DNA from: Halorubellus litoreus
Lineage (GTDB): Archaea > Halobacteriota > Halobacteria > Halobacteriales > Natrialbaceae
Assembly: GCF_037081675.1 (NCBI RefSeq)
Contig: NZ_JAZAQL010000002.1
Span: 496,001-560,000 of the forward strand
Length of the DNA: 64,000 nucleotides
Direction: 5' to 3'
The notes under the pieces were generated by a model. It did not search any database, was not told the origin of the DNA, and was given only the letters and a program-made list of their open reading frames with translations. Made by a program: the position numbers and the translations under genes. Position 1 is the first letter of the stretch; every line of letters begins with the position of its first letter. This document shows positions 1-8,399 of the stretch, piece after piece.

Positions 1-753
1 GCGAAGAAGGCCGAGGAGCTCACGCGCCGGAAGAGCGCGCTCGATTCGACGAGTCTCCCCGGGAAGCTCGCGGACTGCCAGACGAAGGACCCGAAGGAAG
101 CCGAGTTGTTCATCGTGGAGGGCGACTCCGCGGGCGGGAGCGCGAAGCAGGGCCGGAACCCCGAGTTCCAGGCCATCCTCCCACTGGGTGGGAAGATCCT
201 GAACGTCGAGAAGCACCGGCTGGATCGCGTGCTCGAGAACGAGGAGATCAGGAACATGATCACGGCGCTCGGGACGGGCGTCGGCGACGAGTTCGACGCG
301 GACGACGTGCGTTACGAGAAGATCATCTTCATGTGCGACGCCGACGTCGACGGCGCGCACATCCGGACGCTGCTCCTGACGCTGTTCTATCGCTACATGC
401 GGCCGCTCGTCGAAGCGGGCTACGTGTACGCGGCGCAGCCGCCGCTGTACCGCATCCGGTACAACGGGAACACGTACGACGTGATGACCGAAGCGGAGCG
501 CGAGCAGGTCGTCGAGGAGAAGTGTAACGGGAACCCGACGCAGGTCCAGCGGTTCAAGGGCCTCGGCGAGATGAACCCCAAGCAGCTCTGGGAGACGACG
601 ATGAACCCCGAGAACCGCGTGCTGAAGCAGATCACGATCGAGGACGCGGCGGCGGCGGACAAGATGTTCTCGGTGCTGATGGGTGACGCGGTCGGGCCGC
701 GCAAGCAGTTCATCAAGGACCACGCGACCGAGGCGGAGTGGGTGGACATATGA
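1..753 (+). CDS. gyrB: DNA gyrase subunit B, C-terminal part (5' end outside window)
   Basis: The gene is open at the left edge; 250 codons are visible. GyrB is the ATPase/TOPRIM subunit of gyrase and works with GyrA to supercoil DNA. The TOPRIM acidic motif EGDSAGGSAKQGRN (about codons 39-52) and DADVDGAHIRTLLLT (about codons 112-126) bind the catalytic Mg2+. The conserved QRFKGLGEMNPKQLW follows near the end. The TGA at 751-753 overlaps the gyrA ATG at 750 (ATGA), so the two subunits are translationally coupled in one operon. The assignment is secure; only the N-terminal ATPase domain is missing, because of the window edge. Confidence 0.97.
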   Translation, partial: AKKAEELTRRKSALDSTSLPGKLADCQTKDPKEAELFIVEGDSAGGSAKQGRNPEFQAILPLGGKILNVEKHRLDRVLENEEIRNMITALGTGVGDEFDADDVRYEKIIFMCDADVDGAHIRTLLLTLFYRYMRPLVEAGYVYAAQPPLYRIRYNGNTYDVMTEAEREQVVEEKCNGNPTQVQRFKGLGEMNPKQLWETTMNPENRVLKQITIEDAAAADKMFSVLMGDAVGPRKQFIKDHATEAEWVDI

Positions 754-3236
754 GTTCCGAACCAGCAGACGACCCCGACATCGGTGCGGACCGCGTGAAG
801 CACGTCCGCATCGAGGACGAGATGGAGCAGAGCTACATCGACTACGCGATGAGCGTCATCGCGGGCCGCGCGCTCCCGGACGTCCGCGACGGCCTGAAGC
901 CCGTTCACAGGCGCATCCTGTACGCGATGCACGAGATGGGCGTCTCCAGCCGCTCCTCGCACCGGAAGAGTTCGAGCATCGTCGGGGAGACGATGGGTGA
1001 CTATCACCCCCACGGCGACCAGGCGATCTACGACACCCTGGTGGGGATGGCCCAGGACTTCTCGATGCGGTATCCGCTCGTCGACGGTCAGGGGAACTTC
1101 GGGTCGATGGACGGCGACCCGGCGGCGGCGATGCGGTACACGGAGGCGCGGATGGCGCCGATCAGCGAGGAGCTCCTCGAGGACATCGAGAAGGACACCG
1201 TGGACTTCTCGTCGAACTACGACGACCGCCTGACGGAGCCGAGCGTGCTGCCGTCGGCGTACCCGAACCTCCTCGTGAACGGGAGTACGGGTATCGCGGT
1301 CGGGATGTCGACGAAGATCCCACCCCATAATCTCGGTGAGGTCATCGACGCGACGATCGAGCTCATCGAGAACCCCGACGCGGACGTGTCGGACCTCGTG
1401 GAGCACGTGAAGGGCCCGGACTTCCCGACGGGTGCGAACATCGTCGGGAAGAACGCGGTCCGGAAGGCGTACGCGACCGGCCGCGGCCGTCTTCGCGTTC
1501 GCGCGGAGTACGAGGTCGAGGAGTGGCAGAACGGCCGGGAGCGCATCATCGTCACCGAGCTGCCGTTCCAGGAGAACAAGGCGCGGATGGTCGAGCGCAT
1601 CGCGAACGACGTCAACGACGGGAAGCTCGAGGGCATCACGGACCTCCGCGACGAGTCCGACCGGAACGGCGTCCGGGTCGTCATCGAACTGAAGCGCGGC
1701 GCGAACGCGGACGTCGTCGAGAACAAGCTCCTCGAGCATCACCTCGAGAAGACGTTCGGCGTCATCAACCTCGCGCTCGTCGACGGCCAACCGCAGGTAT
1801 TGACGCTCAAGGAGACGCTCGAGCACTACGTCGAGCACCGCAAGGAGGTCGTGACGCGGCGCTCGCAGTTCGAGCTCGACGAGGCCGAGGACCGCGCGCA
1901 CATCCTCGAAGGCCGCCTGAAGGCCCTGGAGAACGTGGACGACGTCGTCGACCGCATCCAGGACAGCGAGGACCGCGACAGCGCGAAGGCGAACCTCCGG
2001 GAGGCCTACGACTTCAGTGAAGCGCAGGCCGAGCACATCGTCCGGATGCAGCTCGGGTCGCTCACGTCGATGGAGCGCGCCGAGATCGAGGACGAGTACG
2101 AGGGCGTGATGGAGACCATCGAGTACCTCGAATCCGTCCTGGGGAGCGAGGAGAAGCTCCTCGAGGTCATCACCGACGAGCTCCGCGAGGTAAAGGACGA
2201 GTACGACGACGACCGGCGGACGAGCTTCGTCGAGGACACCGGGACGGTCACGCACGAGGACCTCATCCCGGAGGAGGAGGTCGTCGTGGTCGTCACGGAG
2301 GACGACTACGTCAAGCGGATGCCCGTCGACCAGTTCGACGCGCAGAACCGCGGCGGGAAGGGCATCATCGGCGCGGACGTCAAGGAGGGCGACCGCGTGT
2401 CGAAGGTGTTCCGGGCGAACACGCACGATTACGTGCTCGCGTTCACCAACCACGGTCAGGTCTACCGCCTCAAGACCTACGAGATTCCGGAGGTCTCCCG
2501 CACCGCACGTGGGAAGTCCGCGGTGAACCTCCTGAAGCTCGACGACGGCGAGGAGATCACCGCCGTCGTGACGACGGACGAGTTCGAGGACGACGAGTGC
2601 GTGACGATGGTCACGCGGAACGGGTACTGCAAGCGCACGACGGGCGAGGACTTCTCGAACATCCTCTCGACGGGTATCATCGCCGCGGACCTCGACGAGG
2701 ACGACGCGCTCGTCGACGTGGAGGTCACGGACGGGTCGAAGGACCTCGTCATCGCGACCGAGGGCGGGATGACGATCCGGTTCGACGAGCAGGAGGTGCG
2801 GACGATGGGTCGGAACGCCCGCGGCGTGCGCGGCATCGACCTCGAGGACGACGACAAGGTCGCGGGCCTGGTCGCGACCGACCACGAGGACGACAAGAGC
2901 CTCCTGACCGTCACGGAGAACGGGTACGGGAAGCGCACGCGACTCGCGAACTACCGCCAGCAGGGCCGGTACGGGAAGGGCCTCATCGACATCAAGACGA
3001 ACGACCGGAACGGTCGCGTGACGAGCGTGAAGGCGGTCGAAGACGACGACGACCTGGTCGTGATGAGCGACCAGGGCCAGATCATGATAACGCACGCGAG
3101 CGACGTGAGCCTCGTCGGTCGGAACACGATGGGCGTCACCATCATGGACCTCGACGACGGCGACAACGTCGCGAGCGTCGACGTCCTCCCGGCCGCGACC
3201 GGTGCGGCCGACGCCGTGGACGCTGCAGACGACTGA
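750..3236 (+). CDS. gyrA: DNA gyrase subunit A
   Basis: This is the breakage-reunion subunit of gyrase, 828 residues. I chose ATG 750, which overlaps the gyrB stop as ATGA, over the in-frame GTG at 738. The active-site tyrosine is Tyr130 in AAMRYTEARM. The helix-4 region reads YHPHGDQAIYDTLVGMAQ (85-102), so the positions equal to E. coli Ser83 and Arg91 are Gln91 and Gly99, while the Asp87 equivalent (Asp95) is kept. A GyrA-box-like QNRGGKG lies at 532-538, and the C-terminal beta-pinwheel repeats run to an acidic end. The presence of the box marks this as gyrase rather than topoisomerase IV. A hairpin terminator follows directly. Confidence 0.97.
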   Translation: MSSEPADDPDIGADRVKHVRIEDEMEQSYIDYAMSVIAGRALPDVRDGLKPVHRRILYAMHEMGVSSRSSHRKSSSIVGETMGDYHPHGDQAIYDTLVGMAQDFSMRYPLVDGQGNFGSMDGDPAAAMRYTEARMAPISEELLEDIEKDTVDFSSNYDDRLTEPSVLPSAYPNLLVNGSTGIAVGMSTKIPPHNLGEVIDATIELIENPDADVSDLVEHVKGPDFPTGANIVGKNAVRKAYATGRGRLRVRAEYEVEEWQNGRERIIVTELPFQENKARMVERIANDVNDGKLEGITDLRDESDRNGVRVVIELKRGANADVVENKLLEHHLEKTFGVINLALVDGQPQVLTLKETLEHYVEHRKEVVTRRSQFELDEAEDRAHILEGRLKALENVDDVVDRIQDSEDRDSAKANLREAYDFSEAQAEHIVRMQLGSLTSMERAEIEDEYEGVMETIEYLESVLGSEEKLLEVITDELREVKDEYDDDRRTSFVEDTGTVTHEDLIPEEEVVVVVTEDDYVKRMPVDQFDAQNRGGKGIIGADVKEGDRVSKVFRANTHDYVLAFTNHGQVYRLKTYEIPEVSRTARGKSAVNLLKLDDGEEITAVVTTDEFEDDECVTMVTRNGYCKRTTGEDFSNILSTGIIAADLDEDDALVDVEVTDGSKDLVIATEGGMTIRFDEQEVRTMGRNARGVRGIDLEDDDKVAGLVATDHEDDKSLLTVTENGYGKRTRLANYRQQGRYGKGLIDIKTNDRNGRVTSVKAVEDDDDLVVMSDQGQIMITHASDVSLVGRNTMGVTIMDLDDGDNVASVDVLPAATGAADAVDAADD

Positions 3237-3239
3237 CCG

Positions 3240-3265
3240 ACCGGGAGTCCTCCCGGTGTCTTTTC
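3240..3265 (+). terminator. Hairpin plus T-tract after gyrA
   Basis: Four bases past the gyrA stop is an 8-bp perfect inverted repeat, ACCGGGAG and CTCCCGGT with a 2-base loop (3240-3257), followed by GTCTTTTCG. A stem followed by Ts fits a transcription end for the gyrBA operon. Archaeal termination depends mainly on the T-tract, so the role of the stem is an inference. Confidence 0.5.
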
Positions 3266-3290
3266 GTGAACGCCTCGAGTAGGCAGCGGC

Positions 3291-4364
3291 ATGGACGTAC
3301 CCGAGCACCTCGGGCATCACGAGGCCGCGGAGGCCCTGCCGCTCGTGACGGAGTCGGCGGTGGTGACGGAGGTGGCGGCGATGGACGAGAACCGAACCGA
3401 AGCCGTCGAGGACGCGCTCGCGGCGCTGTTCGAGCGCAACGGCGTCGGCGACTGGTATCGGGACGCGACGCGCGACGACGACGAGGGCCTGCAGGGGTCG
3501 GACGTGGACTGGGACGGCGTCGAGGAGCGGGCCGCCGACGCCGGGTTCGCTGACGCGGATCTGGACGCGCTCGGGGACCTCGTCGCGCGCCACGAGCGCC
3601 CGTACCCGTCGCTGCTTCGGGTTCGCGTGCGCGTCGACGACGACGTCGAGTTCTCGTTCGCGCCCGGCCAGTACGCGACCGTGACGTTCGACGGGCACCC
3701 GCGGCCGTACTCCATCGCGAGCTCGCCGACCGCCGACGAACTCGAGTTCTGCATCCGCAGGGTCCCCGGCGGGACGCTCACGAGCGACGTCTTCCAGTAC
3801 CTCGAGGTCGGCGATACTGTCACGGTTCGGGGCCCGAACGGCGAGATGGTACTCGACGACCCGAGCGAGCGCGACGTCGCGTTCCTCGCCACCGGCACGG
3901 GCGTCGCGCCGTTCAAGTCGATGGTGGACTACCTCTACGAGACCGGGCGGCACGTCGTCGACGGGCACGAGCGCGACGTCTGGCTGTTCCTCGGCGCCGC
4001 CTACGAGGACGACCTCGCGTACCGCGACGCGTTCCGCGCGCTCGACCGCGAGCACGACGGCTTCCACTTCGTGCCGACGCTCACGCGCGAACGCCACCTC
4101 GGCGAGTGGCGTGGCGAGACCGAGTACGTCCAGCGCGTCCTCCTCAAGTACGTCGCCGACGACGCCGTGGACGCGAGCGCGCTCCCCGACGGCCTGCGCG
4201 AGTACGCGACCGGGGAACCCGCGCTCGACGTCGACGCGCGTATCGACCCCGAGAACGTCGACGTGTACGCCTGTGGCGTCACCGCGATGGTCGAGCAACT
4301 CGTCGACGCGACGCGCGCAATCGGCGTCCCCGACGACCGAACGCAGTTCGAGGGGTTCGGGTAG
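3291..4364 (+). CDS. FAD/NAD(P)-binding oxidoreductase, ferredoxin-NADP reductase-like
   Basis: This 357-residue protein has a ferredoxin-reductase core. RPYSIAS (138-144) is the FAD-binding RxYS motif, and GTGVAPF (202-208) is the NAD(P) pyrophosphate loop. DVYACGVTAMV near 328-338 is the C-terminal nicotinamide-side motif. The first roughly 100 residues are an acidic extension not part of the usual fold. I used ATG 3291; an ATG 30 codons later (MDENRTEAVE) is a possible alternative and would still leave an extension. The protein probably transfers electrons between NAD(P)H and a ferredoxin or flavoprotein, but the partner cannot be read from the context. It stands alone after the gyrA terminator. 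Confidence 0.75.
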   Translation: MDVPEHLGHHEAAEALPLVTESAVVTEVAAMDENRTEAVEDALAALFERNGVGDWYRDATRDDDEGLQGSDVDWDGVEERAADAGFADADLDALGDLVARHERPYPSLLRVRVRVDDDVEFSFAPGQYATVTFDGHPRPYSIASSPTADELEFCIRRVPGGTLTSDVFQYLEVGDTVTVRGPNGEMVLDDPSERDVAFLATGTGVAPFKSMVDYLYETGRHVVDGHERDVWLFLGAAYEDDLAYRDAFRALDREHDGFHFVPTLTRERHLGEWRGETEYVQRVLLKYVADDAVDASALPDGLREYATGEPALDVDARIDPENVDVYACGVTAMVEQLVDATRAIGVPDDRTQFEGFG

Positions 4365-4403
4365 CGCCAGCGCGACTCCGCCGGTGCGTCAGGCGCTTTC
4401 GTG

Positions 4404-5216
4404 TCACCCGAGTAGGGCTCCGGAGAGGACGTAAAGCGGTATCGCCGAGAACAGCGCGCCGAAGAGGAGCGACCCGACCCCGAGCTTGAGGTGCCGCCAC
4501 TCGGCCTCGCCTTCGCCGGCGTCCGCGACGACGAACGGCGCGCCGAACAGGCTCCCGAATCGACCGCCGTCGTTCGCGTCCACGACCGTCGGCGACTCGC
4601 CGTCGACGGCCGTCGTCGGCTCCGCGCGTCCCGCCGCGTACGCGCTCTCGCCGGGGTCGAGGCGGCGCTCGGTGAACCGATGCCGGTCGCCGCCGATGGA
4701 GATGCCCGCGACGTCGAACGACGCGGTGTCGTGGTCGAGGTCGTCCTCCCGTGCGAGGAACGCCCGGACGCGCGCCGGCGGCTGCTCGTCGTTCCCGACG
4801 ACGATCCGGTAGTCGCGGTCCACGGACAGGCCGGCTTCGGTCGGTTTCACGCCGACGGTCCCGGTCTCGTCGGTGACGAGGAACGGGACGGTCCGCGTTC
4901 CACTGGCTTTCGTCTGCCAGTTCGACCCGTCGTCGTCGGCGTGGTAGCGCTCCACCTCGAACTCGTAGGCGAGGCACTCCTCGCCGGAGAACGGCGCCTC
5001 GAGCGTCCGCGGCCCCGGCGCGGCCTCGCCCTCGACCTCGACGAGTCCGGAGCCGACGGCGTGCGCGTCCGTCGGCGTCATCGACTTCAACTGGACGTAC
5101 GTCCGGAGGTTCGCGACGCCGTACGCGGCGACGCCGAGGCCGACGAGGAGGAACATGCTCAGGAACGCCAGCGGCAGCAGGTTCCCGCCCCCGAGCTGAA
5201 CGAGCGGTGCGAACAT
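4404..5216 (-). CDS. Membrane protein with GIDE (E3 ubiquitin ligase-like) domain
   Basis: The product has 270 residues from ATG 5216; an upstream in-frame extension to 5300 is not protein-like. One membrane segment lies near 13-37 and a second at the extreme C-terminus (about 243-268). Between them is a soluble region beginning APFSGEECLAYEFEVERY, then PFLVTDETGTVGVKPTEA. This pattern, a leading small/Pro-rich segment, a conserved Cys, paired Trp and PFLV.D..G.V.V.P..A, resembles the GIDE domain of MULAN-type proteins. Haloarchaeal members are common but uncharacterised. No RING finger follows, so ubiquitin-ligase activity should not be assumed. It lies alone, convergent with the preceding reductase. 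Confidence 0.6.
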   Translation of the reverse strand: MFAPLVQLGGGNLLPLAFLSMFLLVGLGVAAYGVANLRTYVQLKSMTPTDAHAVGSGLVEVEGEAAPGPRTLEAPFSGEECLAYEFEVERYHADDDGSNWQTKASGTRTVPFLVTDETGTVGVKPTEAGLSVDRDYRIVVGNDEQPPARVRAFLAREDDLDHDTASFDVAGISIGGDRHRFTERRLDPGESAYAAGRAEPTTAVDGESPTVVDANDGGRFGSLFGAPFVVADAGEGEAEWRHLKLGVGSLLFGALFSAIPLYVLSGALLG

Positions 5217-5316
5217 ACCACTACACTCACACGTCCCGTGGAAATATGTTGGGGCGGACCGACGACCGCCGACGCCAGCGCCCCCGTCGGGAACCACCAC
5301 TACCGGTCGAATCCCG

Positions 5317-6246
5317 TCACTCCCGGCCGAGGATGCGCTTCCCGAGCGCGCTCGCGGCGAGCTCCGTCGCGAGGTGCGCGGTCTCGTTGTGCTCGTCGAG
5401 GATGGGGTTCACCTCGACGGCCTCCATCGACCGCAGCGAGTCGTGCTCGCGGTCGTGCTCCGCGACGATCTCCATCGCGCGATGCGCCTCGCGGTACGTG
5501 ACGCCGCCGCGGACGGGCGTCCCGACGCCCGGCGCCTCGTTCGGGTCGAGCCAGTCCAGGTCGAGGCTGACGTGGACGCCATCGACGCCGTCGCTCGCGA
5601 TCGCCATCGCGCGCTCGGTGATCTCGTCGATGCCGTGCTCGTCGATGTCGCTCATCGTGAACGCCGTCCCCGCCGAATCGCGGACGTCCGCAGCCTCCTG
5701 GTCGTCGACGCTCCGCAATCCGACCCAGACGACGTTCTCCGGGTTCAGGCGCGGGGCGGTCGCCCAGTCCACGCCCGCGAAGTCGCGGTGCCCGAGCGCC
5801 GCCGCGAGCGGCATCCCGTGGACGTTCCCGCTCGGGGACGTCGACGGCGCGTTCAGGTCCGCGTGCGCGTCGAACCACACCGTCCCGATGTCGGCGTCAG
5901 CCGCCGCACCGCGCAGCGACCCGATGGCGACGGAGTGGTCGCCGCCGACGACCAGCGGCGTCGCACCGCCCGCGATGGTCGCCTCGACCTCCTCGGCGAG
6001 CTCGTGACTCACGGCCTCGATCTCCTCGACGAACTTCGCGTTCCCCTCCTCTGGCACGCGCTTGTCCGCGTCCTGGGTCTCCGCCGGCGGCGCGGTCACG
6101 TCGCCGACGTCGGTACAGGACACGCCGGCGTCCTCCAGTTGGTCGGCCAGCCCAGCGTACCGGATCGCGGACGGCCCCATGTCCACGCCCCGTCGGTTCG
6201 CGCCGTAGTCCGTCGGTGCTCCGATGATACGCGCCTGCTTCGTCAT
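5317..6246 (-). CDS. Arginase/agmatinase-family ureohydrolase, probably arginase
   Basis: This 309-residue binuclear-manganese ureohydrolase hydrolyses arginine (or a related guanidino compound) to urea and ornithine. Metal-ligand motifs are GGDHS (101-105), DAHADLN (126-132) and SLDLDWLDP (227-235). The N-terminal RRGVDMGPSAIRYAGL is typical of arginases of the Bacillus RocF type rather than of agmatinase. I chose ATG 6246 (MTKQARIIGAP) over the in-frame codon at 6276, because homology begins there. The Trp in DLDWLDP is usually Gly or Ala, a mild oddity beside the active site. No other arginine-catabolism gene is adjacent. Arginase is favoured over agmatinase on motif grounds only. Confidence 0.8.
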   Translation of the reverse strand: MTKQARIIGAPTDYGANRRGVDMGPSAIRYAGLADQLEDAGVSCTDVGDVTAPPAETQDADKRVPEEGNAKFVEEIEAVSHELAEEVEATIAGGATPLVVGGDHSVAIGSLRGAAADADIGTVWFDAHADLNAPSTSPSGNVHGMPLAAALGHRDFAGVDWATAPRLNPENVVWVGLRSVDDQEAADVRDSAGTAFTMSDIDEHGIDEITERAMAIASDGVDGVHVSLDLDWLDPNEAPGVGTPVRGGVTYREAHRAMEIVAEHDREHDSLRSMEAVEVNPILDEHNETAHLATELAASALGKRILGRE

Positions 6247-6365
6247 GTCCAGCCGTACTCGCGGTCCCCGTATCAAACCCCTCGTTCCGCCCGGCCGACC
6301 AGCTAGGACTCGGGCTCCGACTCGAAGCCCGCGGGTGACGAAAACGCGCGTTTGACGTACCGAGC

Positions 6366-6373
6366 GTTTTTAC
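6366..6373 (+). promoter_or_regulatory. TATA-like box, small membrane protein gene 1
   Basis: GTTTTTAC is centred about 28 bases before the ATG at 6398, the spacing expected for a leaderless haloarchaeal transcript. The paralogous gene downstream has the same kind of box at the same distance. Confidence 0.45.
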
Positions 6374-6397
6374 CCACTCTCCGTGGTACGTGGCGGC

Positions 6398-6814
6398 ATG
6401 ACGACGGCAGGTCGCTACGAGGGGTGGGCGTACGCGCCGCTTCGGTTCGCGGTCTGGGTGCTCGCCGCCATCTACCTCGGACGCATCGGCTACGACAACA
6501 CGCTCTACGACCTCGAACAGCTCACGGCGCTCCACGTCGTCGTGCGAACGCTCTCCATCGCGATCACGCTCGCGTTCGTCTACTGGAACGTGTTCATCGT
6601 CCCCGCGCAACTCCGCGGCATCATCTGGGCGACCGTCGCGCTCCTCGCCGGCGCCGTCCTCGTCTGGAAGTCCGTCATCGAGACCGGCGTCGAGTACCAC
6701 GACGCCCGCGACCCCCTCAAGCGCCGAGCAGCACGCGACCAGGACGCCGACCCGCTCGACCTCGGCGGCCGCGTCGCCGGGAGACGACTCGGCGACACCA
6801 CGGACGACGACTGA
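6398..6814 (+). CDS. Small membrane protein, first of a paralogous pair
   Basis: The product is 138 residues from ATG 6398, which follows a TATA-like box by 28 bases; the GTG at 6383 would sit too close to it. Three membrane segments are visible: FAVWVLAAIYLGRI, then TLSIAITLAFVYWNVFIV, then IIWATVALLAGAVLVW. A charged C-terminal tail of about 40 residues follows. It is clearly homologous to the gene at 6940: both share WxYAPLRxAVWxLAAxYLGR and LAFxYWNV. I do not recognise a family or function. The pair probably arose by tandem duplication, and each copy has its own promoter. Confidence 0.75.
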   Translation: MTTAGRYEGWAYAPLRFAVWVLAAIYLGRIGYDNTLYDLEQLTALHVVVRTLSIAITLAFVYWNVFIVPAQLRGIIWATVALLAGAVLVWKSVIETGVEYHDARDPLKRRAARDQDADPLDLGGRVAGRRLGDTTDDD

Positions 6815-6831
6815 CACGGTGGCCCCACGCC

Positions 6832-6903
6832 GTACGACAGGTCGACGACGCCACGACTAGCCAGTACGGCAGGTCGACGACCCCACCACTAGCCAGTACG
6901 GCA
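6832..6903. repeat. Tandem direct repeat, 32-bp unit, about 2.25 copies
   Basis: Unit 1 is 6832-6863, unit 2 is 6864-6895, and unit 3 is a fragment at 6896-6903. The two full units differ at a few positions and each ends in ACTAGCCA. The array lies between the two paralogous membrane-protein genes and ends just before the TATA-like box of the second. It is one of several short tandem duplications found at gene 3' ends in this window. Confidence 0.85.
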
Positions 6904-6906
6904 CGT

Positions 6907-6914
6907 GTTTTTAG
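6907..6914 (+). promoter_or_regulatory. TATA-like box, small membrane protein gene 2
   Basis: GTTTTTAG is centred about 29 bases before the ATG at 6940, so the transcript is predicted to be leaderless. It directly abuts the end of the 32-bp tandem repeat. Confidence 0.45.
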
Positions 6915-6939
6915 GGTCCGGGCGCGAACGCTCCCGTAG

Positions 6940-7311
6940 ATGCCGCGCACGCACCAGTACGGCGGGTGGGAGTACGCACCGCTCCGACTCGCGGTGTGGA
7001 TACTCGCCGCCGTCTACCTCGGTCGCGTCCACTACAACAACACGCTCTGGGACCTCAGACAGCTCTCCGCGGTCGAGTTCGCCGCCAAGACCCTCGCCAT
7101 CGCGGTCGTCCTCGCGTTCGCGTACTGGAACGTCGCGCTCGCCGACCCCGACATGATGGCGATGATCTGGGGTGTCTCCTTGTTCTTCGCCGCGAAGGTC
7201 CTCCTCGTCGCCGGCGTCATCAGACTCGGCGGCGCGCTCGCGGACTACGAGGAACGAAAGGAACGACGCCGGTTCGAAGCCGCGACCGTCTCCAACGCCG
7301 ACGACGATTGA
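6940..7311 (+). CDS. Small membrane protein, second of a paralogous pair
   Basis: This 123-residue paralogue of the gene at 6398 has three predicted membrane segments: LAVWILAAVYLGRV, then TLAIAVVLAFAYWNVAL, then MIWGVSLFFAAKVLLVAGVI. The shared N-terminal motif is GGWEYAPLRLAVW, and the NNTLWDLRQLSA loop matches DNTLYDLEQLTA in the first copy. The C-terminal tail differs (basic KERKERRR, then acidic), so the two copies have diverged most after the last membrane segment. The function is unknown. It converges with the epimerase gene that follows. Confidence 0.75.
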   Translation: MPRTHQYGGWEYAPLRLAVWILAAVYLGRVHYNNTLWDLRQLSAVEFAAKTLAIAVVLAFAYWNVALADPDMMAMIWGVSLFFAAKVLLVAGVIRLGGALADYEERKERRRFEAATVSNADDD

Positions 7312-7346
7312 GCGTCACGCGACGCCCACACCGAGACCTTCCGCGG

Positions 7347-8282
7347 TCAGTTCTCGAGATACGGCTCGCACACTAGCTCCATGCCCTCGCGGAACGACAC
7401 CTCGGGCTCCCAGCCGGTCGCCTCGTGCATCTTCGAGTAGTCCGCCATCGTGTGCTGGACGAACACGCTCTCGTCGATGGGGTTCTCGACGTGCTCGGGT
7501 TCGACGTCCGCGCCGAGGACGTCGTTCAGCGCGTCGACGACCTCGTTCGCGGTGTACTGCTCGCCCGTCCCGAGGTTGTAGATGCCCGTGAGTTCGTGGT
7601 CGGCCGCCAGCTCGCAGCCACGGACGATGTCGGAGACGTGCGTGAGGTCACGCGAGTGCGTGCCGTCACCGTAGATGACGGGGGACTCGCCGTTCGCGAT
7701 GTCGTCCGCGAACTGCGCGACGATGTTCGCGAACTCGCCCTTGTGCGCCTCCGCGCCCCGGTAGCCCTGGTACACCGAGAAGAACCGCATGCCGGCGCAG
7801 GACATCCCGTGGTAGTTCGAGAAGTACTCGGCGTACCGCTCGCGAGCGAGCTTCGACGCCTCGTAGCCCGTGTTCGCTTCGACGGCCATCGTCTCCGGGG
7901 ACGGCTCCGTCCGGTTCCCGTAGATGGACGACGTCGTCGCGTACACGACCGTGTCACAGCCCGCCTGCCGGCACTGCTCGACCGTGTTCGCGAACCCCTC
8001 GACGTTCACGCGCAGCCCGCGGATGAGGTTCTCGCGGGAGTCCTCGTGCATCTTCAGCGACGACAACGCCGCGAGGTGGAAGCAGACGTCGACGTCCTCG
8101 ACCGGGAGGTCGTCGTCGAGCACGCTCCGCTCGACGTACTCGACGTCGTCGTCGAGGTTCTCCGGCGTCCCGAGGTAGCCGTCGTCGAGCGCGACGACGT
8201 CGTTGTCCGCCGCGAGGTGATTCGCGAGGTTCGATCCGATGAAGCCTCCGCCGCCCGTCACGAGGACTCGTTTGTCTTGCAT
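7347..8282 (-). CDS. NAD-dependent sugar-nucleotide epimerase/dehydratase
   Basis: This 311-residue extended short-chain dehydrogenase starts at ATG 8282 (MQDKRVLVTGG). The Rossmann NAD loop TGGGGFIGSN occupies 9-18. The catalytic Ser/Thr region is TTSSIYGN (117-123), and the catalytic Tyr-Lys pair is YEASK (140-144). RFFSVYQGYRG and the later GTHSRDLTHVSDIVR fit the UDP-glucose 4-epimerase/dTDP-glucose dehydratase family. It probably makes an activated sugar for the surface glycoprotein or glycolipids. No glycosyltransferases are nearby, so the substrate is open. It is divergent from the regulator at 8400 across a short promoter region. Confidence 0.8.
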   Translation of the reverse strand: MQDKRVLVTGGGGFIGSNLANHLAADNDVVALDDGYLGTPENLDDDVEYVERSVLDDDLPVEDVDVCFHLAALSSLKMHEDSRENLIRGLRVNVEGFANTVEQCRQAGCDTVVYATTSSIYGNRTEPSPETMAVEANTGYEASKLARERYAEYFSNYHGMSCAGMRFFSVYQGYRGAEAHKGEFANIVAQFADDIANGESPVIYGDGTHSRDLTHVSDIVRGCELAADHELTGIYNLGTGEQYTANEVVDALNDVLGADVEPEHVENPIDESVFVQHTMADYSKMHEATGWEPEVSFREGMELVCEPYLEN

Positions 8283-8368
8283 ACCGGGAACCCCATTACG
8301 AACGGACAAATCATTGTCGTTCCGCGTGCACCGACGTGGGCCGCAAGCCGGCGTCGGGGTCCCCACGG

Positions 8369-8376
8369 TTTTAAGG
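8369..8376 (+). promoter_or_regulatory. TATA-like box before HTH regulator gene
   Basis: TTTTAAGG is centred about 28 bases before ATG 8400, giving a predicted leaderless transcript. It sits in the divergent region shared with the epimerase gene. Confidence 0.5.
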
Positions 8377-8399
8377 CCGGACGTGACCTACGCGACGCT

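Noticed and set aside
420..4298. A 1292-codon open frame on the minus strand opposite gyrB and gyrA, and similar long antisense frames elsewhere (8388-10286, 50125-52860)
   Set aside because: High G+C removes stop codons from shadow frames. These translate to Arg/Val/Leu-rich sequence without domains, whereas the opposite strand encodes clear, conserved proteins.
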